Shown: piece after piece, positions 1 to 7,834 of the stretch
Layout of the letters: the number at the start of each line of letters is the position of its first letter
Position numbering within the stretch: position 1 is the stretch's first letter
Assembly (NCBI GenBank): GCA_038249305.1
Contig: JBBRWI010000059.1
Span: 1-17,745 of the forward strand
Direction: 5' to 3'
DNA from: Humitalea sp038249305
GTDB lineage: Bacteria; Pseudomonadota; Alphaproteobacteria; Acetobacterales; Acetobacteraceae
Length of the DNA stretch: 17,745 bases
Made by a program: the position numbers and the translations under genes
The notes under the pieces: model-generated
What the model was told of the DNA's origin: nothing
Seen by the model: only the letters and a program-made list of their open reading frames with translations
The model's database searches: none

Positions 1-130
1 ATGGGGTGTTGATGTGCCGTGGTTTGGCCGCAAACCGGCCGCGGGTCAAGGAAAGATCGCCACGGTATCCCGTTACCACATATGCCGGGGCGGGGTTCCG
101 CCCGGGCCGATCCGGGCCTAGCCTATCGCC
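1..130. other. upstream region of the dehydratase gene, no gene seen
   Basis: No coding sequence can be supported here; the window begins inside an intergenic stretch or at the very end of an unseen upstream gene. A short GC hairpin with a six-base-pair stem (88-93 with 98-103, loop of four) lies about 30 bases before the dehydratase start. It has no T-run after it, so it is more likely leader structure than a terminator. No convincing -35/-10 pair is visible. Confidence 0.4.
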
Positions 131-1825
131 ATGACCGATAAACCCCCCCCGCATGGCCTCGGCCGCAACGCCGCCAACTACGGCGACCGCGACTTCGCCC
201 TCTATCTGCGCCGGTCCTTCGCCAAATCGATGGGCTATAGCCAGGCCATGCTGGACCGGCCGGTGGTCGGCATCGCCGACACGGGCTCGGATCTCAACAA
301 CTGCCACCGCTCGGTGCCGGAACTGATCGAGGCCGCCAAGCGCGGCGCGCTGGCGGCCGGCGCCCTGCCGCTCGCCTTTCCGACCGTGTCGCTTTGCGAG
401 CCCTTCCTGCACCCCTGTTCCATGCACTACCGAAACCTGATGGCGCTGGACACCGAGGCGCTGGTGACCGCGCAACCGATGGATGCGGTGCTGCTGGTCG
501 GCGGCTGCGACAAGACCGTCCCCGCCCAGTTGATGGCCGCAATCTCGGCCAACGTGCCGGCGGTGATGCTGGTGACCGGCCCGATGCTGGCCCAACGCTT
601 CGAGGGCGAGCGCCTGGCCGCCTGCACCGACTGCCGTCGCTGGTGGGCAAGGTTCCGCGCCGGCGAAGTGACGGAGGCCCAGATCGCGCGGATGGAGGGC
701 AAGCTTGCCACCACCTCCGGCACCTGCGGCGTGATGGGCACGGCCAGCACCATGGCCTGCCTCGCGGCCGTGCTCGGCTTCATGCCGCTGCTCGATGCCT
801 CGATTCCCGCCGTGCATGCGGACCGCCTGCGCGCGGCCGAGGAAGCCGGCTGGCTCGCTGCCCATAAGCCGCGCCGGCCGAAGGAGGTCGTGACCGAAAA
901 GGCCGTGGAAAACGCCGTCCGCACGCTGTTGGCGCTGGGCGGTTCCACCAATGCGCTGATCCATCTGGCGGCGATCGCCGGCCGCGCCGGGATCGCGGTG
1001 GACCTGCATCGCCTGAATGACCTGTCCGACACGACACCGGTGCTGGTGGACCTGAAGCCGACCGGCGATGGCTACATGGAGGATTTCCATGCCGCCGGCG
1101 GCCTGCCCGCCATGCTGCATGAAATGCGCGACCTGCTGCACCTGGATGCCGTCGATGTCGCCGGCCGCACCCTGGGCGAAAAGATCGGCGACGGCGGTTT
1201 TGTCGATCGCACCTATATCCGCGCGCGACAAACACCGGTGTCGCCGGTTGGCGGTTGCGTGGCGCTGTTCGGCTCGCTGGCACCCGATGGCGCGATCCTG
1301 AAGCGTTCGGCCGCGACCGAGGCGCTGTTCGAAACCGAAGCCCGCTGCATCGTGTTCGACGGGGTGGAGGATCTGGCCGCCCGCATCGACAGCGATGATC
1401 TGGACGTGACGGCGCAGGATATCCTGATCCTGAAGAACGCGGGGCCGCTGTCGCCCGCCGGGATGCCCGAGGCCGGCTACCTGCCGATCCCGCGCAAGCT
1501 CGCCCGCGCAGGAGTGAAGGACATGGTGCGGATGAGCGACTGCCGCATGTCCGGCACCGCCTTCGGCACGGTGGTGTTGCATATCGCCCCCGAAGCCGCC
1601 GCCGGCGGGCCGCTGGCGCTGGTGGAATCCGGCGACCGAGTGCGGCTGTCGGTCAAGGAACGCCGGCTGGACCTGCTGGTGGACGCAGCGACTCTGGCCA
1701 AGCGCCGCGCCGCCTGGCACGCGCCGACAGCCCCGGGCCGCGGCTGGGACCGGTTGGTCTTCGACCAGGTGATGCAGGCGCCCGACGGCGCCGACCTGCG
1801 CTTCCTGCGCCCAGCCGCGGAATAG
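131..1825 (+). CDS. IlvD/Edd family dehydratase (sugar-acid dehydratase type)
   Basis: This 564-residue protein belongs to the iron-sulfur IlvD/Edd dehydratases, which remove water from 2,3-dihydroxy acids or aldonic acids to give 2-keto acids. The three cluster cysteines expected for the family are visible: Cys58 in SDLNNC, Cys126 in GGCDK and Cys199 in SGTCGVMGTAS. Lys128 follows in the position of the metal-binding modified lysine. The likely catalytic serine is near residue 474 in CRMSGTAFG. The length (about 565-595 in relatives) and the CDK motif fit the arabinonate/xylonate dehydratase-like branch better than the branched-chain amino acid enzyme, and a variant ACTDCRRWW segment occurs near residue 165. 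The ATG has no strong Shine-Dalgarno sequence. It is the first gene of a tight cluster with an M20 amidohydrolase 10 bases downstream. Family assignment is firm; the true substrate is unknown. Confidence 0.93.
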   Translation: MTDKPPPHGLGRNAANYGDRDFALYLRRSFAKSMGYSQAMLDRPVVGIADTGSDLNNCHRSVPELIEAAKRGALAAGALPLAFPTVSLCEPFLHPCSMHYRNLMALDTEALVTAQPMDAVLLVGGCDKTVPAQLMAAISANVPAVMLVTGPMLAQRFEGERLAACTDCRRWWARFRAGEVTEAQIARMEGKLATTSGTCGVMGTASTMACLAAVLGFMPLLDASIPAVHADRLRAAEEAGWLAAHKPRRPKEVVTEKAVENAVRTLLALGGSTNALIHLAAIAGRAGIAVDLHRLNDLSDTTPVLVDLKPTGDGYMEDFHAAGGLPAMLHEMRDLLHLDAVDVAGRTLGEKIGDGGFVDRTYIRARQTPVSPVGGCVALFGSLAPDGAILKRSAATEALFETEARCIVFDGVEDLAARIDSDDLDVTAQDILILKNAGPLSPAGMPEAGYLPIPRKLARAGVKDMVRMSDCRMSGTAFGTVVLHIAPEAAAGGPLALVESGDRVRLSVKERRLDLLVDAATLAKRRAAWHAPTAPGRGWDRLVFDQVMQAPDGADLRFLRPAAE

Positions 1826-1835
1826 GAAACACGCC

Positions 1836-3014
1836 ATGCCCATCCTGAACCGCATCGCCGCATTCCACGCCGAGATGACCGCGTGGCGCCGCGACTTTCA
1901 CATGCACCCCGAAATCGGCCTGGAGGAGCACCGCACCAGCGCCATCGTCGCCCAGAAACTGCGCGAATTCGGGGTGGATGAGGTGGTGACGGGAATCGCC
2001 AAGACCGGCGTCGTCGGCATCATCCGCGGCCAGGGCCAAAGCCCCCGCGCCATCGGCCTGCGCGCCGACATGGACGCGCTGCCGATCCTGGAGGCGACGG
2101 GCGCTGCCTGGGCCAGCACCCATCCCGGCCGCATGCACGCCTGCGGCCATGACGGGCACACCACCATGCTGCTCGGAGCGGCCAAATACCTCGCCGAAAC
2201 CCGCAACTTCGACGGCACCGTGGTGTTGATCTTCCAGCCGGCGGAAGAAAACCTGGCCGGAGGCGAGTTGATGGTGAAGGAAGGCCTGTTCGAACGCTTT
2301 CCCGTGGATCAGGTTTTTGGCATGCACAATTGGCCGGAAGCGCCGGAGAATACCTTTGCCTGGAAGGTCGGGCCGGTCATGGCCGCGGTCGCCAATATCG
2401 AGATCACCATACACGGCAAGGGCGCCCACGGTGCGATGCCGCATCAGGGCATCGACCCCGTGGTGATCGCGGCACAGATCGTCACCGCCCTGCAATCGGT
2501 CGTCGCCCGCACGGTCGAACCGGTCGAGGCCGGCGTCATCACCATCGGCCATATCCAGGGCGGCGACACCTGGAACGTGATCCCCGAGACCGTGCTGCTG
2601 CGCGGCACCGCGCGCTGGTTCAAGCCCGAGGTCGGCGACCTGCTGGAGAATGGCGTCCGCCGCCTGACCACCGGGATCGCCGAGGCCTTCGGCGCCACGG
2701 CCGACGTCGCCTTTCGCCGCGCCTACCCCGCCACCGTGAACGAGGTCGAAGCGACGGGCCGGGCGATCCGCGCCGCCACCGCGGTCGTCGGCGAGGCCCG
2801 CGTCAGCGAATTGCCCAGGCCGACCATGGGCGGCGAGGATTTCGCCTTCATGCTGAATGAAAGGCCCGGTTCCTACATCATGCTCGGCGGCGGTCGCGGG
2901 CCGGACGAAGCGCAGGTGCATCACCCCCGCTACGACTTCAACGATGCGATCCTGCCGACCGGCGCATCCTATTGGGCGACCCTGGCCGAGCAATTGTTGC
3001 CGAGGCAGGCGTGA
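1836..3014 (+). CDS. M20 family amidohydrolase (M20D, hippurate hydrolase-like)
   Basis: This 392-residue cytoplasmic metallohydrolase resembles hippurate, N-acyl-amino-acid and indole-acetyl-amino-acid hydrolases, which cleave an amide bond to release a free amino acid. Metal ligands and catalytic residues are in place: RADMDALPI near 76-84, HACGHDGH near 101-108 (His, Cys and His ligands), QPAEE near 134-138 with the catalytic and ligand glutamates, MHNWP near 163-167, and a late histidine in VHHPRYDF near 361. The dimerisation domain includes GKGAHGAMPHQGIDP near 193-207. An AGGA-type ribosome site sits 7 bases before the ATG, and the gene begins 10 bases after the dehydratase stop, so the two are probably co-transcribed. 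Its stop overlaps the GTG of the next small gene. The natural acyl substrate cannot be inferred. Confidence 0.93.
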   Translation: MPILNRIAAFHAEMTAWRRDFHMHPEIGLEEHRTSAIVAQKLREFGVDEVVTGIAKTGVVGIIRGQGQSPRAIGLRADMDALPILEATGAAWASTHPGRMHACGHDGHTTMLLGAAKYLAETRNFDGTVVLIFQPAEENLAGGELMVKEGLFERFPVDQVFGMHNWPEAPENTFAWKVGPVMAAVANIEITIHGKGAHGAMPHQGIDPVVIAAQIVTALQSVVARTVEPVEAGVITIGHIQGGDTWNVIPETVLLRGTARWFKPEVGDLLENGVRRLTTGIAEAFGATADVAFRRAYPATVNEVEATGRAIRAATAVVGEARVSELPRPTMGGEDFAFMLNERPGSYIMLGGGRGPDEAQVHHPRYDFNDAILPTGASYWATLAEQLLPRQA

Positions 3015-3193
3015 TCATCGTCCGCGCGACGCTACTGGCACTGGCCCTGGCCGGCTGCGTCCAGGTCGTGGCCCCGCCGCCGGGTCCGGGCAGTGCCCTG
3101 GGTGCGCTGCTGGACGCGGCGATCGCGGCCAATCCGCCACCCTACCAGCCGAGGCCCGGCGACATCGTGCCGCCGAAGCCGCCCGCCTACTGA
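3011..3193 (+). CDS. small proline-rich lipoprotein
   Basis: A GTG start at 3011 overlaps the TGA of the amidohydrolase in a GTGA arrangement typical of translational coupling, giving a product of 60 residues. The N-terminus is a short lipoprotein signal (IIVRATLLALALAGC) with the lipobox LAGC, so Cys16 would be lipidated. The remaining 44 residues are rich in proline and alanine, with PPPGPG, NPPPYQPRPGD and a PPKPPAY tail, and have no recognisable domain. The longer in-frame ATG at 2972 would lie inside the preceding gene and would bury the signal peptide, so GTG 3011 is preferred. The role is unknown; a short periplasmic spacer or envelope lipoprotein is possible. A terminator follows about 95 bases downstream. 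Confidence 0.6.
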   Translation: MIIVRATLLALALAGCVQVVAPPPGPGSALGALLDAAIAANPPPYQPRPGDIVPPKPPAY

Positions 3194-3236
3194 CACCGCG
3201 TGATCGCCAGAGCGCGACTGCCGTCCTGCCAGGGCC

Positions 3237-3259
3237 GTCGGCGAAGGCGTGTCGCCGAC
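3237..3259. other. perfect hairpin in the convergent intergenic region
   Basis: Eight bases (3237-3244, GTCGGCGA) pair perfectly with 3252-3259 across a seven-base loop. It lies between the small lipoprotein and the terminator hairpin at 3286. With no T-run after it, it could be mRNA 3'-end structure or part of bidirectional termination between the two convergent operons. Confidence 0.4.
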
Positions 3260-3285
3260 AGCGGGCCAGGGAATGGGCCAAAGGC

Positions 3286-3314
3286 AAGGGCTCAGGTGGC
3301 AGCCTTTTGTTTTT
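3286..3314 (+). terminator. Rho-independent terminator of the dehydratase operon
   Basis: A seven-base-pair stem (AAGGGCT at 3286-3292 pairing with AGCCTTT at 3301-3307, including one G-U pair) encloses an eight-base loop and runs directly into TGTTTTT (3308-3314). It stands about 95 bases after the lipoprotein stop and just before the 3' end of the convergent amidase gene. It is a good intrinsic terminator for the plus-strand cluster. Confidence 0.7.
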
Positions 3315-3344
3315 GCGAGCGGCTTTGTCCGTTTGGATGAGACG

Positions 3345-4538
3345 CTATTCCGGCAGTCCCGCCTCCGCCGCCACCCGTATCGCCAGGGCCAGCAGCGCGC
3401 GGTCACGCCCCGGGGCCGCGACCAGCGACAGCCCGACCGGCGCGCCATCGTGCCGGGCGACCGGGATCGTCACCTCGCAGAGCCCGGCCAACCCGGCGAT
3501 GGCGGTGACGCCCATGGTCGCTTCCCGGATCGCCTGCTGCGCGCCGCCATCGGCATCGAGGCGCAAGGCGGAGGCGGGGCTGGTCGGATAGGCCATGACC
3601 GCACCGCCCGCGAGCAGCGCGCGAAGGCGTTCCTGGATCGTCGTGCGAAACCTGCGGCCACGTGCCGCCAGCGCCGGCGACAGGTCCCGCGCGGTGTCGA
3701 ACCGTTCGCGCACGCCCGGGCCGAAGGCAGGCTGGTTGGCCTCGACCCAGGGACCCAAGGTGGACCAGGCTTCGGCCGCCTGGGCGCAGCGGAAATTGTC
3801 GTAAAAGGCGGCGAGGCCCTCGGGCGCGATATGGACAGCCAGCGCCGGGCCCAGCACCCGTTCGGCGGCCGCCAGCCCCGGCTGGAGCGCCGTTGCAACG
3901 CCCGGCAAGGCATTGACCCAGGCCTCCTGCACCCGCAGCAGGGGGCCGAGCCTGGCCTCCCCGCCCGGCGGCAGCAGCACGCCGCCCACGCGCGCGAGAA
4001 CGGTCGCGGTGAGCGCGAACCAGCCACCCGTGTCGAATGAAGGCCCAAGGCCACAGGCACCGGTCAGGTTCACCGCCCCCCAGGACGGCCGAATTCCGAA
4101 CACCCCGCAGTAGGAGGCCGGGATGCGGACCGATCCTCCGGTATCCGACCCCATGGCGAAATCCACTAACCGGGCGGCGACCGCCGCGGCCGACCCGCAG
4201 GAGGACCCGCCCGGGAAGCGATCGGGCGCCGCGGGATTGATGGGCGTGCCGTACCAGACATTCTCCCCCGTCAACCCATAGGCCAGCTCGACCGTCTTGG
4301 TCTTGCCGGCCAATGACGCCCCGGCGGCGATCAGGTCGATGATGCAGGGCGCGGTCGCGGCGGCCGGCGGGTGCGTGCGCGCCCAGTCCGGATTGCCGTA
4401 GCCGGTGACGACGCCGGCGACGTCGTAGAGATCCTTCACCGCGAAGGTCAGGCCGGCGAGTGGACCTTCCGGCGCACCGGGCATGGTCGCCCGTGGGCCG
4501 GGCATGAAGGCCCCGACGGGGTCGATGGGGTCCGTCAT
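3345..4538 (-). CDS. amidase signature (AS) family amidase
   Basis: This 397-residue protein is an amidase-signature hydrolase, cleaving a carboxamide to acid plus ammonia or amine through a Ser-cisSer-Lys triad. The triad is visible: Lys35 in AVKDLYDVAG, Ser112 in FPGGSSCGSA and Ser136 in GSDTGGSVRIPASYCGVFG. The 24-residue spacing between the two serines matches the family. It is shorter than typical AS enzymes (450-500 residues), mainly after the core, as in the compact amidase group. A GGGAG element stands about 12 bases before the ATG. The gene is preceded on its own strand by a secreted phytase-like gene with its own terminator, so it probably has its own promoter in 4540-4680. The substrate is unknown, and Glu-tRNA amidotransferase subunit A is unlikely because gatB and gatC are absent. 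Confidence 0.92.
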   Translation of the reverse strand: MTDPIDPVGAFMPGPRATMPGAPEGPLAGLTFAVKDLYDVAGVVTGYGNPDWARTHPPAAATAPCIIDLIAAGASLAGKTKTVELAYGLTGENVWYGTPINPAAPDRFPGGSSCGSAAAVAARLVDFAMGSDTGGSVRIPASYCGVFGIRPSWGAVNLTGACGLGPSFDTGGWFALTATVLARVGGVLLPPGGEARLGPLLRVQEAWVNALPGVATALQPGLAAAERVLGPALAVHIAPEGLAAFYDNFRCAQAAEAWSTLGPWVEANQPAFGPGVRERFDTARDLSPALAARGRRFRTTIQERLRALLAGGAVMAYPTSPASALRLDADGGAQQAIREATMGVTAIAGLAGLCEVTIPVARHDGAPVGLSLVAAPGRDRALLALAIRVAAEAGLPE

Positions 4539-4681
4539 CGTGGCTTGCTGCTCCCTTGGCCCGGGCCGAGGCCGGGATCATTCGATCGCGCGAGGATCAT
4601 GGTCCCGGCACAATCACAGGATGCGGGCAACGCCGCGTCTTGGCAACGTTCGCGGCGGCCGGTCGCCGCGGGGCGATACAG

Positions 4682-4711
4682 AAAACGGCGGCCGGGACAG
4701 GCCCGGCCGCC
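4682..4711 (-). terminator. Rho-independent terminator of the phytase-like gene
   Basis: A perfect ten-base-pair GC stem (4687-4696 with 4702-4711, five-base loop) is followed on the minus strand by G and then TTTT. It lies 22 bases after the stop codon of the secreted phytase-like gene and separates that transcript from the amidase gene downstream. Confidence 0.82.
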
Positions 4712-4732
4712 AGGTGCAACCACGCCGACGGA

Positions 4733-6106
4733 TCAGCGCGCGCGCAGCAGTTCCGGCACGCGCAGGATGATGAACTCATTGTCGTCGGCCCGCGTCAGAT
4801 GGCGGCCGGCGCTGAACGGCAGGTTGTTGTCATTCGCCACGATGATGTGGTCGGCGTCGATCATCGCCACGTCCTCGATGGTGAAGAACGGGAAGGCGAA
4901 CTGGGTGCGCGGCACCGACGCCGCGCGGTCGCCCTGCGTGCGGGCGAGGCTTTGCGGGTCGGCGATGGCCATCAGGTCGATATGGCCGATCTTGCGCACG
5001 AAGCCCTCGGCGTCGGGGGTCGAAAGATCCACGACGTAGACACGCTTGTACCGCGCCGGGCTGGCGAAGCAGCCGGGCGGGGTCTGGCCCGCGGCGCAGG
5101 CGAGCGAGGGGTGGCCCTCGCCATTGTCGCGCTCGATGATCAGCGCGCGATTGGCGTCGATGAAATTGAAGTCGCCGATCGCCGTCGCGCCCGGTTCCAG
5201 GCGATAGCGCAGCGACCGGCCGGTCCATTCGCCGCGCGGGATGCTGAATTCGAGCATGCGCAGGAAGGCACCCTCAGGCTGGTCGGTCCCGGCGGCGAAA
5301 AGCGGCTGCTCCAGCAGCGCCCACAGTGTCTGGCCATCCGGCGTCAGCGCCATGCCCTCATACCCGCCCGAGCGGCGGACGCGATGACCGGCCCCGGCAG
5401 TGGGGCTGGCCGGCACCTGCAGGCTGTGGTGCTCGGGCCCGATCAGCAGTTGCCCGTCGAGGCGGGTTTCCACCACGCGGCGGACCCGGCCCTGCGGGTC
5501 GATGTGGATCAGGTAGGGGCCGAACTCATCACCGATCCAGAAGCCATCGGCGACCGGCTGGATGCTTTCCGGGTCGAAATCGGCGCCGGTCAGGTAGCGG
5601 GCCTCGCTGCCCTCATAAGCGATGCGGAAGGGGATGCGGCGGTCGGGGTCGGACAGGAAGATGGTCTGCTCGACCGCCACGGTGCCGGCGGCGAAATCCG
5701 GCCGCACCTTGTGGAACATCAGCAGCGCGTCGGGGCTGTTGCGGCGGTTGCCAAAGCCGTTGTCGGTCAGCACCCAGTAGGCGCCGGGCTCGCCGGTGAC
5801 CGGCTTGATGCCGGAAAAGCCCTGCACGGGTTGGCCGATGAAGGGGAAGGAGATGCCGGTGGGCCGGCCGGCCGGCGCGGGGCCGGTGCTGCCCGGGATG
5901 GCGCCGGGCCGATCCACGCGCAGATTGCCGGGGCCGGCGAAACGGCCGGAGATCAGCGCATCGCGCGGCGCGTCGGCCGGTGGCAGGACCATGGTGTAGG
6001 CGGGCAGGATGGCATGGCCGGCCAGCGTCGAGGGGAAAACTTGATCGGCCGTGGCGTTGGCCGCCAGGCCCAGGCCGGCGGCGGCCGCAAACAGTAGCGT
6101 GCGCAT
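4733..6106 (-). CDS. secreted esterase-like activity of phytase family protein
   Basis: This 457-residue exported protein fits the 'esterase-like activity of phytase' domain family, predicted beta-propeller enzymes whose substrates are mostly undetermined. An N-terminal Sec signal (MRTLLFAAAAGLGLAANATA, probable cleavage after residue 20) is clear. The body carries family-type stretches: GFSGI, YWVLTDNGFGNR, the acidic FDPESI...GFWIGDEFGPYLIHID, GGYEGMALTPDG, LIIERDNGEG, a central KRVYVVDLS and a late TIEDVAMIDADHIIVANDNN. The many Asp, Glu and Asn turns suit metal binding in a propeller. Two cysteines (CAAGQTPPGC) could form a disulfide. A GGGGAGAG ribosome site lies 5-6 bases before the ATG. 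It is expressed as its own unit, with a terminator 22 bases downstream. Phosphatase or esterase activity is a family label, not proven. Confidence 0.85.
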   Translation of the reverse strand: MRTLLFAAAAGLGLAANATADQVFPSTLAGHAILPAYTMVLPPADAPRDALISGRFAGPGNLRVDRPGAIPGSTGPAPAGRPTGISFPFIGQPVQGFSGIKPVTGEPGAYWVLTDNGFGNRRNSPDALLMFHKVRPDFAAGTVAVEQTIFLSDPDRRIPFRIAYEGSEARYLTGADFDPESIQPVADGFWIGDEFGPYLIHIDPQGRVRRVVETRLDGQLLIGPEHHSLQVPASPTAGAGHRVRRSGGYEGMALTPDGQTLWALLEQPLFAAGTDQPEGAFLRMLEFSIPRGEWTGRSLRYRLEPGATAIGDFNFIDANRALIIERDNGEGHPSLACAAGQTPPGCFASPARYKRVYVVDLSTPDAEGFVRKIGHIDLMAIADPQSLARTQGDRAASVPRTQFAFPFFTIEDVAMIDADHIIVANDNNLPFSAGRHLTRADDNEFIILRVPELLRAR

Positions 6107-6124
6107 GGTCTCTCCCCGAAATCA

Positions 6125-6141
6125 CGCCCCGCGTCGGGGCG
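6125..6141. other. leader hairpin between the GNAT and phytase-like genes
   Basis: CGCCCCG (6125-6131) pairs perfectly with CGGGGCG (6135-6141) over a three-base loop. On the minus strand it falls 63 bases after the GNAT stop and 19 bases before the phytase-like start. There is no T-run beyond TGATTTC, so it could be a weak GNAT terminator or 5' leader structure. Confidence 0.4.
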
Positions 6142-6203
6142 GGCAGGGGATAGCCATAGCGTGTTGCCTGCGCGTGACAGCCCGGTGACGACTGCGCGGC
6201 GGC

Positions 6204-6911
6204 TCACCCCAGCCGTTGCCTGATCTGCGCCAGCCCCTCGCGCGGGGCGCCTGTGTGGTCGATGTTGGCCTCGGCCAGCCAGGCCAGGATGGCATCGCGG
6301 CGGGACGGCCATTCCTCGGCCAAGATCGAGAACATCGCCGAATCGCGGCGCCGACCCTTGATCACATACATGGCCCGCAACACGCCCTCCGGCGTGAAGC
6401 CCAGGCGCTGGGCGGCATTGCGGGATGGCGTGTTCAGCGCGTTGCATTTCCAGACAAGGCGCCGGTAGCCGAGGTCGTCCATCGCGTGGCGCATCAGCAG
6501 GAACATCGCTTCGGTCGCGCCCCGCGTGCGGCGTAGGCGGGGGCCGAGCCAGATATTGCCAAGCTCGATCGCGGCGTGGTGGGGCTGGATATCCATCAGG
6601 GTGATCCAACCCTCGACGGCGCCGCTGCGATGGGCGCGGATCGCCCAGGCCAGGGGGTCGTGGACCGAGGCCGCGGCCGCGATATGGGCGCGCAGGGCGG
6701 CTTCGGTCGGAAACGGGCCGTAGCCCATCCAGGACCAGGCGGGGTCATCGTCGTGCACAGCGCGCCAAAGATCGGCGAGATGGCGCGGATGCAGGGGTTC
6801 GAGGTCTATCAGCGCGCCGCGATGCGGCACGCGGGCGGGGATCGGGCGGGGGGTAGGGTCCACCTCGGGGCCGACGGGGTTGCCCCAGGGGTCGATGATT
6901 GGTTCGCTCAT
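6204..6911 (-). CDS. GNAT family N-acetyltransferase (RimJ/RimL-like)
   Basis: This 235-residue cytoplasmic protein resembles the RimJ/RimL-type GNAT acetyltransferases that move an acetyl group from acetyl-CoA to an amine. Features in order: a proline-rich N-terminus, LIDLEPLHPRHLADLW, WMGYGPFPTEAALRAHI, the beta-strand pair AVEGWITLMDIQP and AAIELGNIWLGP, and the acetyl-CoA loop region LRRTRGATEAMFLLMRHA. These are followed by GYRRLVWKCNALNTPSRNAAQRLGF, the hallmark end of this subfamily. I chose ATG 6911 (MSEPIIDPWG) because the N-terminal extension available in the same frame is low-complexity and runs through the tandem repeat at 6952-7004; an ATG eight codons upstream is an alternative. 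No strong ribosome site is seen. The gene is divergent from the ferredoxin reductase. The acceptor substrate is unknown. Confidence 0.88.
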   Translation of the reverse strand: MSEPIIDPWGNPVGPEVDPTPRPIPARVPHRGALIDLEPLHPRHLADLWRAVHDDDPAWSWMGYGPFPTEAALRAHIAAAASVHDPLAWAIRAHRSGAVEGWITLMDIQPHHAAIELGNIWLGPRLRRTRGATEAMFLLMRHAMDDLGYRRLVWKCNALNTPSRNAAQRLGFTPEGVLRAMYVIKGRRRDSAMFSILAEEWPSRRDAILAWLAEANIDHTGAPREGLAQIRQRLG

Positions 6912-6951
6912 CCGGCGACGCTGCGTCCGGCGCATGGCCCTGTCCAGACAT

Positions 6952-7004
6952 GCGGCCCAGATCCCGCCGGCCAGATCCGCCGGCCAGATCCGCCGGCCAG
7001 ATCG
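6952..7004. repeat. 13-bp tandem repeat in a divergent promoter region
   Basis: Three consecutive copies of GCCGGCCAGATCC (6966-6978, 6979-6991 and 6992-7004, the last differing in its final base) follow a degenerate copy at 6952-6965. The array fills about a third of the 134-bp spacer between the divergent GNAT and ferredoxin reductase genes. Each unit contains the palindrome GCCGGC and a GATC. It may be a replication-slippage product or a set of phased protein-binding sites. Confidence 0.85.
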
Positions 7005-7045
7005 GGCGCGTTGCACCAAGGGCGCGCCGGCGGCATACCGACGCC

Positions 7046-7834
7046 ATGTCCGCAGCCCTGGCCCCCTCCCCCTTCCTCGAAGAGACCGTGACCTACGTCC
7101 ACCATTGGACCGACCGGCTGTTCACCTTCCGCTGCACGCGGGAGCCGGGCTTTCGCTTCGTGGCGGGACAATTCGCCATGATCGGGCTGCGGGTCGATGG
7201 CCGACCGCTGCTGCGGGCCTATTCGATGGTCTCGGCGCCCTGGGACGACGGGCTGGAGTTCCTTTCGATCAATGTGCCGAACGGACCGCTGACCTCCCGC
7301 CTGCAACACATCCAGGTCGGCGACACGGTGCTGATCGGGCGCAAGGCGACGGGGACGCTTTTGCTGGACAACCTGCTGCCGGGCGCCAACCTGTGGCTGC
7401 TCGGCACCGGCACGGGGCTGGCGCCATTCATGTCGGTGATCCGCGAACCCGCGACCTGGGACCGATTTGCCAAAGTCGTGCTGAGCCATACTGTGCGGCA
7501 GGTGGCGGAACTCGCTTATCGCCAGGTGATCGCGGACCTGCCGGCTGACGATTTGCTGGGCGAGTTGGTGGCGGGGCACCTGCTCTACCTGCCATCGGTC
7601 ACACGTGAGGAATTTCCCTTGCGCGAGCGGATCACCACGCTGCTCGACAGCGGCCGCGCCGCCGATCTGGTCGGGCTGCCGCCGGTCGTGCCCGAGCGCG
7701 ACCGCTTCATGCTCTGCGGCAGCCCCGAGATGCTGGCCGAAACCAAGGCGTGGCTGGAGGTGCATGGTTTTGTCGAGGGCTCCTCCAGCAGCCCCGGGCA
7801 TTTCGTGATCGAGAAGGCTTTCGTGGAGAAATAG
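7046..7834 (+). CDS. fpr: ferredoxin/flavodoxin--NADP+ reductase
   Basis: This 262-residue flavoenzyme shuttles electrons between NADPH and ferredoxin or flavodoxin in the cytoplasm, usually supporting iron-sulfur enzymes and oxidative-stress responses. The FAD-binding barrel carries the RAYSM motif (residues 57-61) and GQFAMIGL (41-48). The NADP domain has GTGTGLAPFMS (120-130) and LCGSPEM (223-229). The C-terminal tail ends AFVEK, as in short bacterial subclass I reductases, with nothing after it. The length is the usual 255-275. I start at ATG 7046; earlier in-frame starts would read through the 13-bp tandem repeats. It stands alone, divergent from the GNAT gene, and is the last intact gene before the mobile-element debris. 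Confidence 0.94.
   Translation: MSAALAPSPFLEETVTYVHHWTDRLFTFRCTREPGFRFVAGQFAMIGLRVDGRPLLRAYSMVSAPWDDGLEFLSINVPNGPLTSRLQHIQVGDTVLIGRKATGTLLLDNLLPGANLWLLGTGTGLAPFMSVIREPATWDRFAKVVLSHTVRQVAELAYRQVIADLPADDLLGELVAGHLLYLPSVTREEFPLRERITTLLDSGRAADLVGLPPVVPERDRFMLCGSPEMLAETKAWLEVHGFVEGSSSSPGHFVIEKAFVEK

Noticed and set aside
1653..2993. 446-codon open frame on the minus strand opposite the M20 gene
   Set aside because: The plus strand encodes a complete M20 enzyme with all metal ligands; the minus frame is a GC-rich shadow with no domain.
3403..4581. Second long minus-strand frame overlapping the amidase
   Set aside because: Arg- and Gly-rich out-of-frame reading of the amidase gene; lacks the Ser-Ser-Lys triad.
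4556..6097. 513-codon plus-strand open frame opposite the phytase-like gene
   Set aside because: No family motifs; the minus strand has a signal peptide, family motifs and a terminator placed right after its stop.
6952..7004. CRISPR-like array
   Set aside because: Units are 13 bp and directly abutting with no spacers, so it is a simple tandem repeat.
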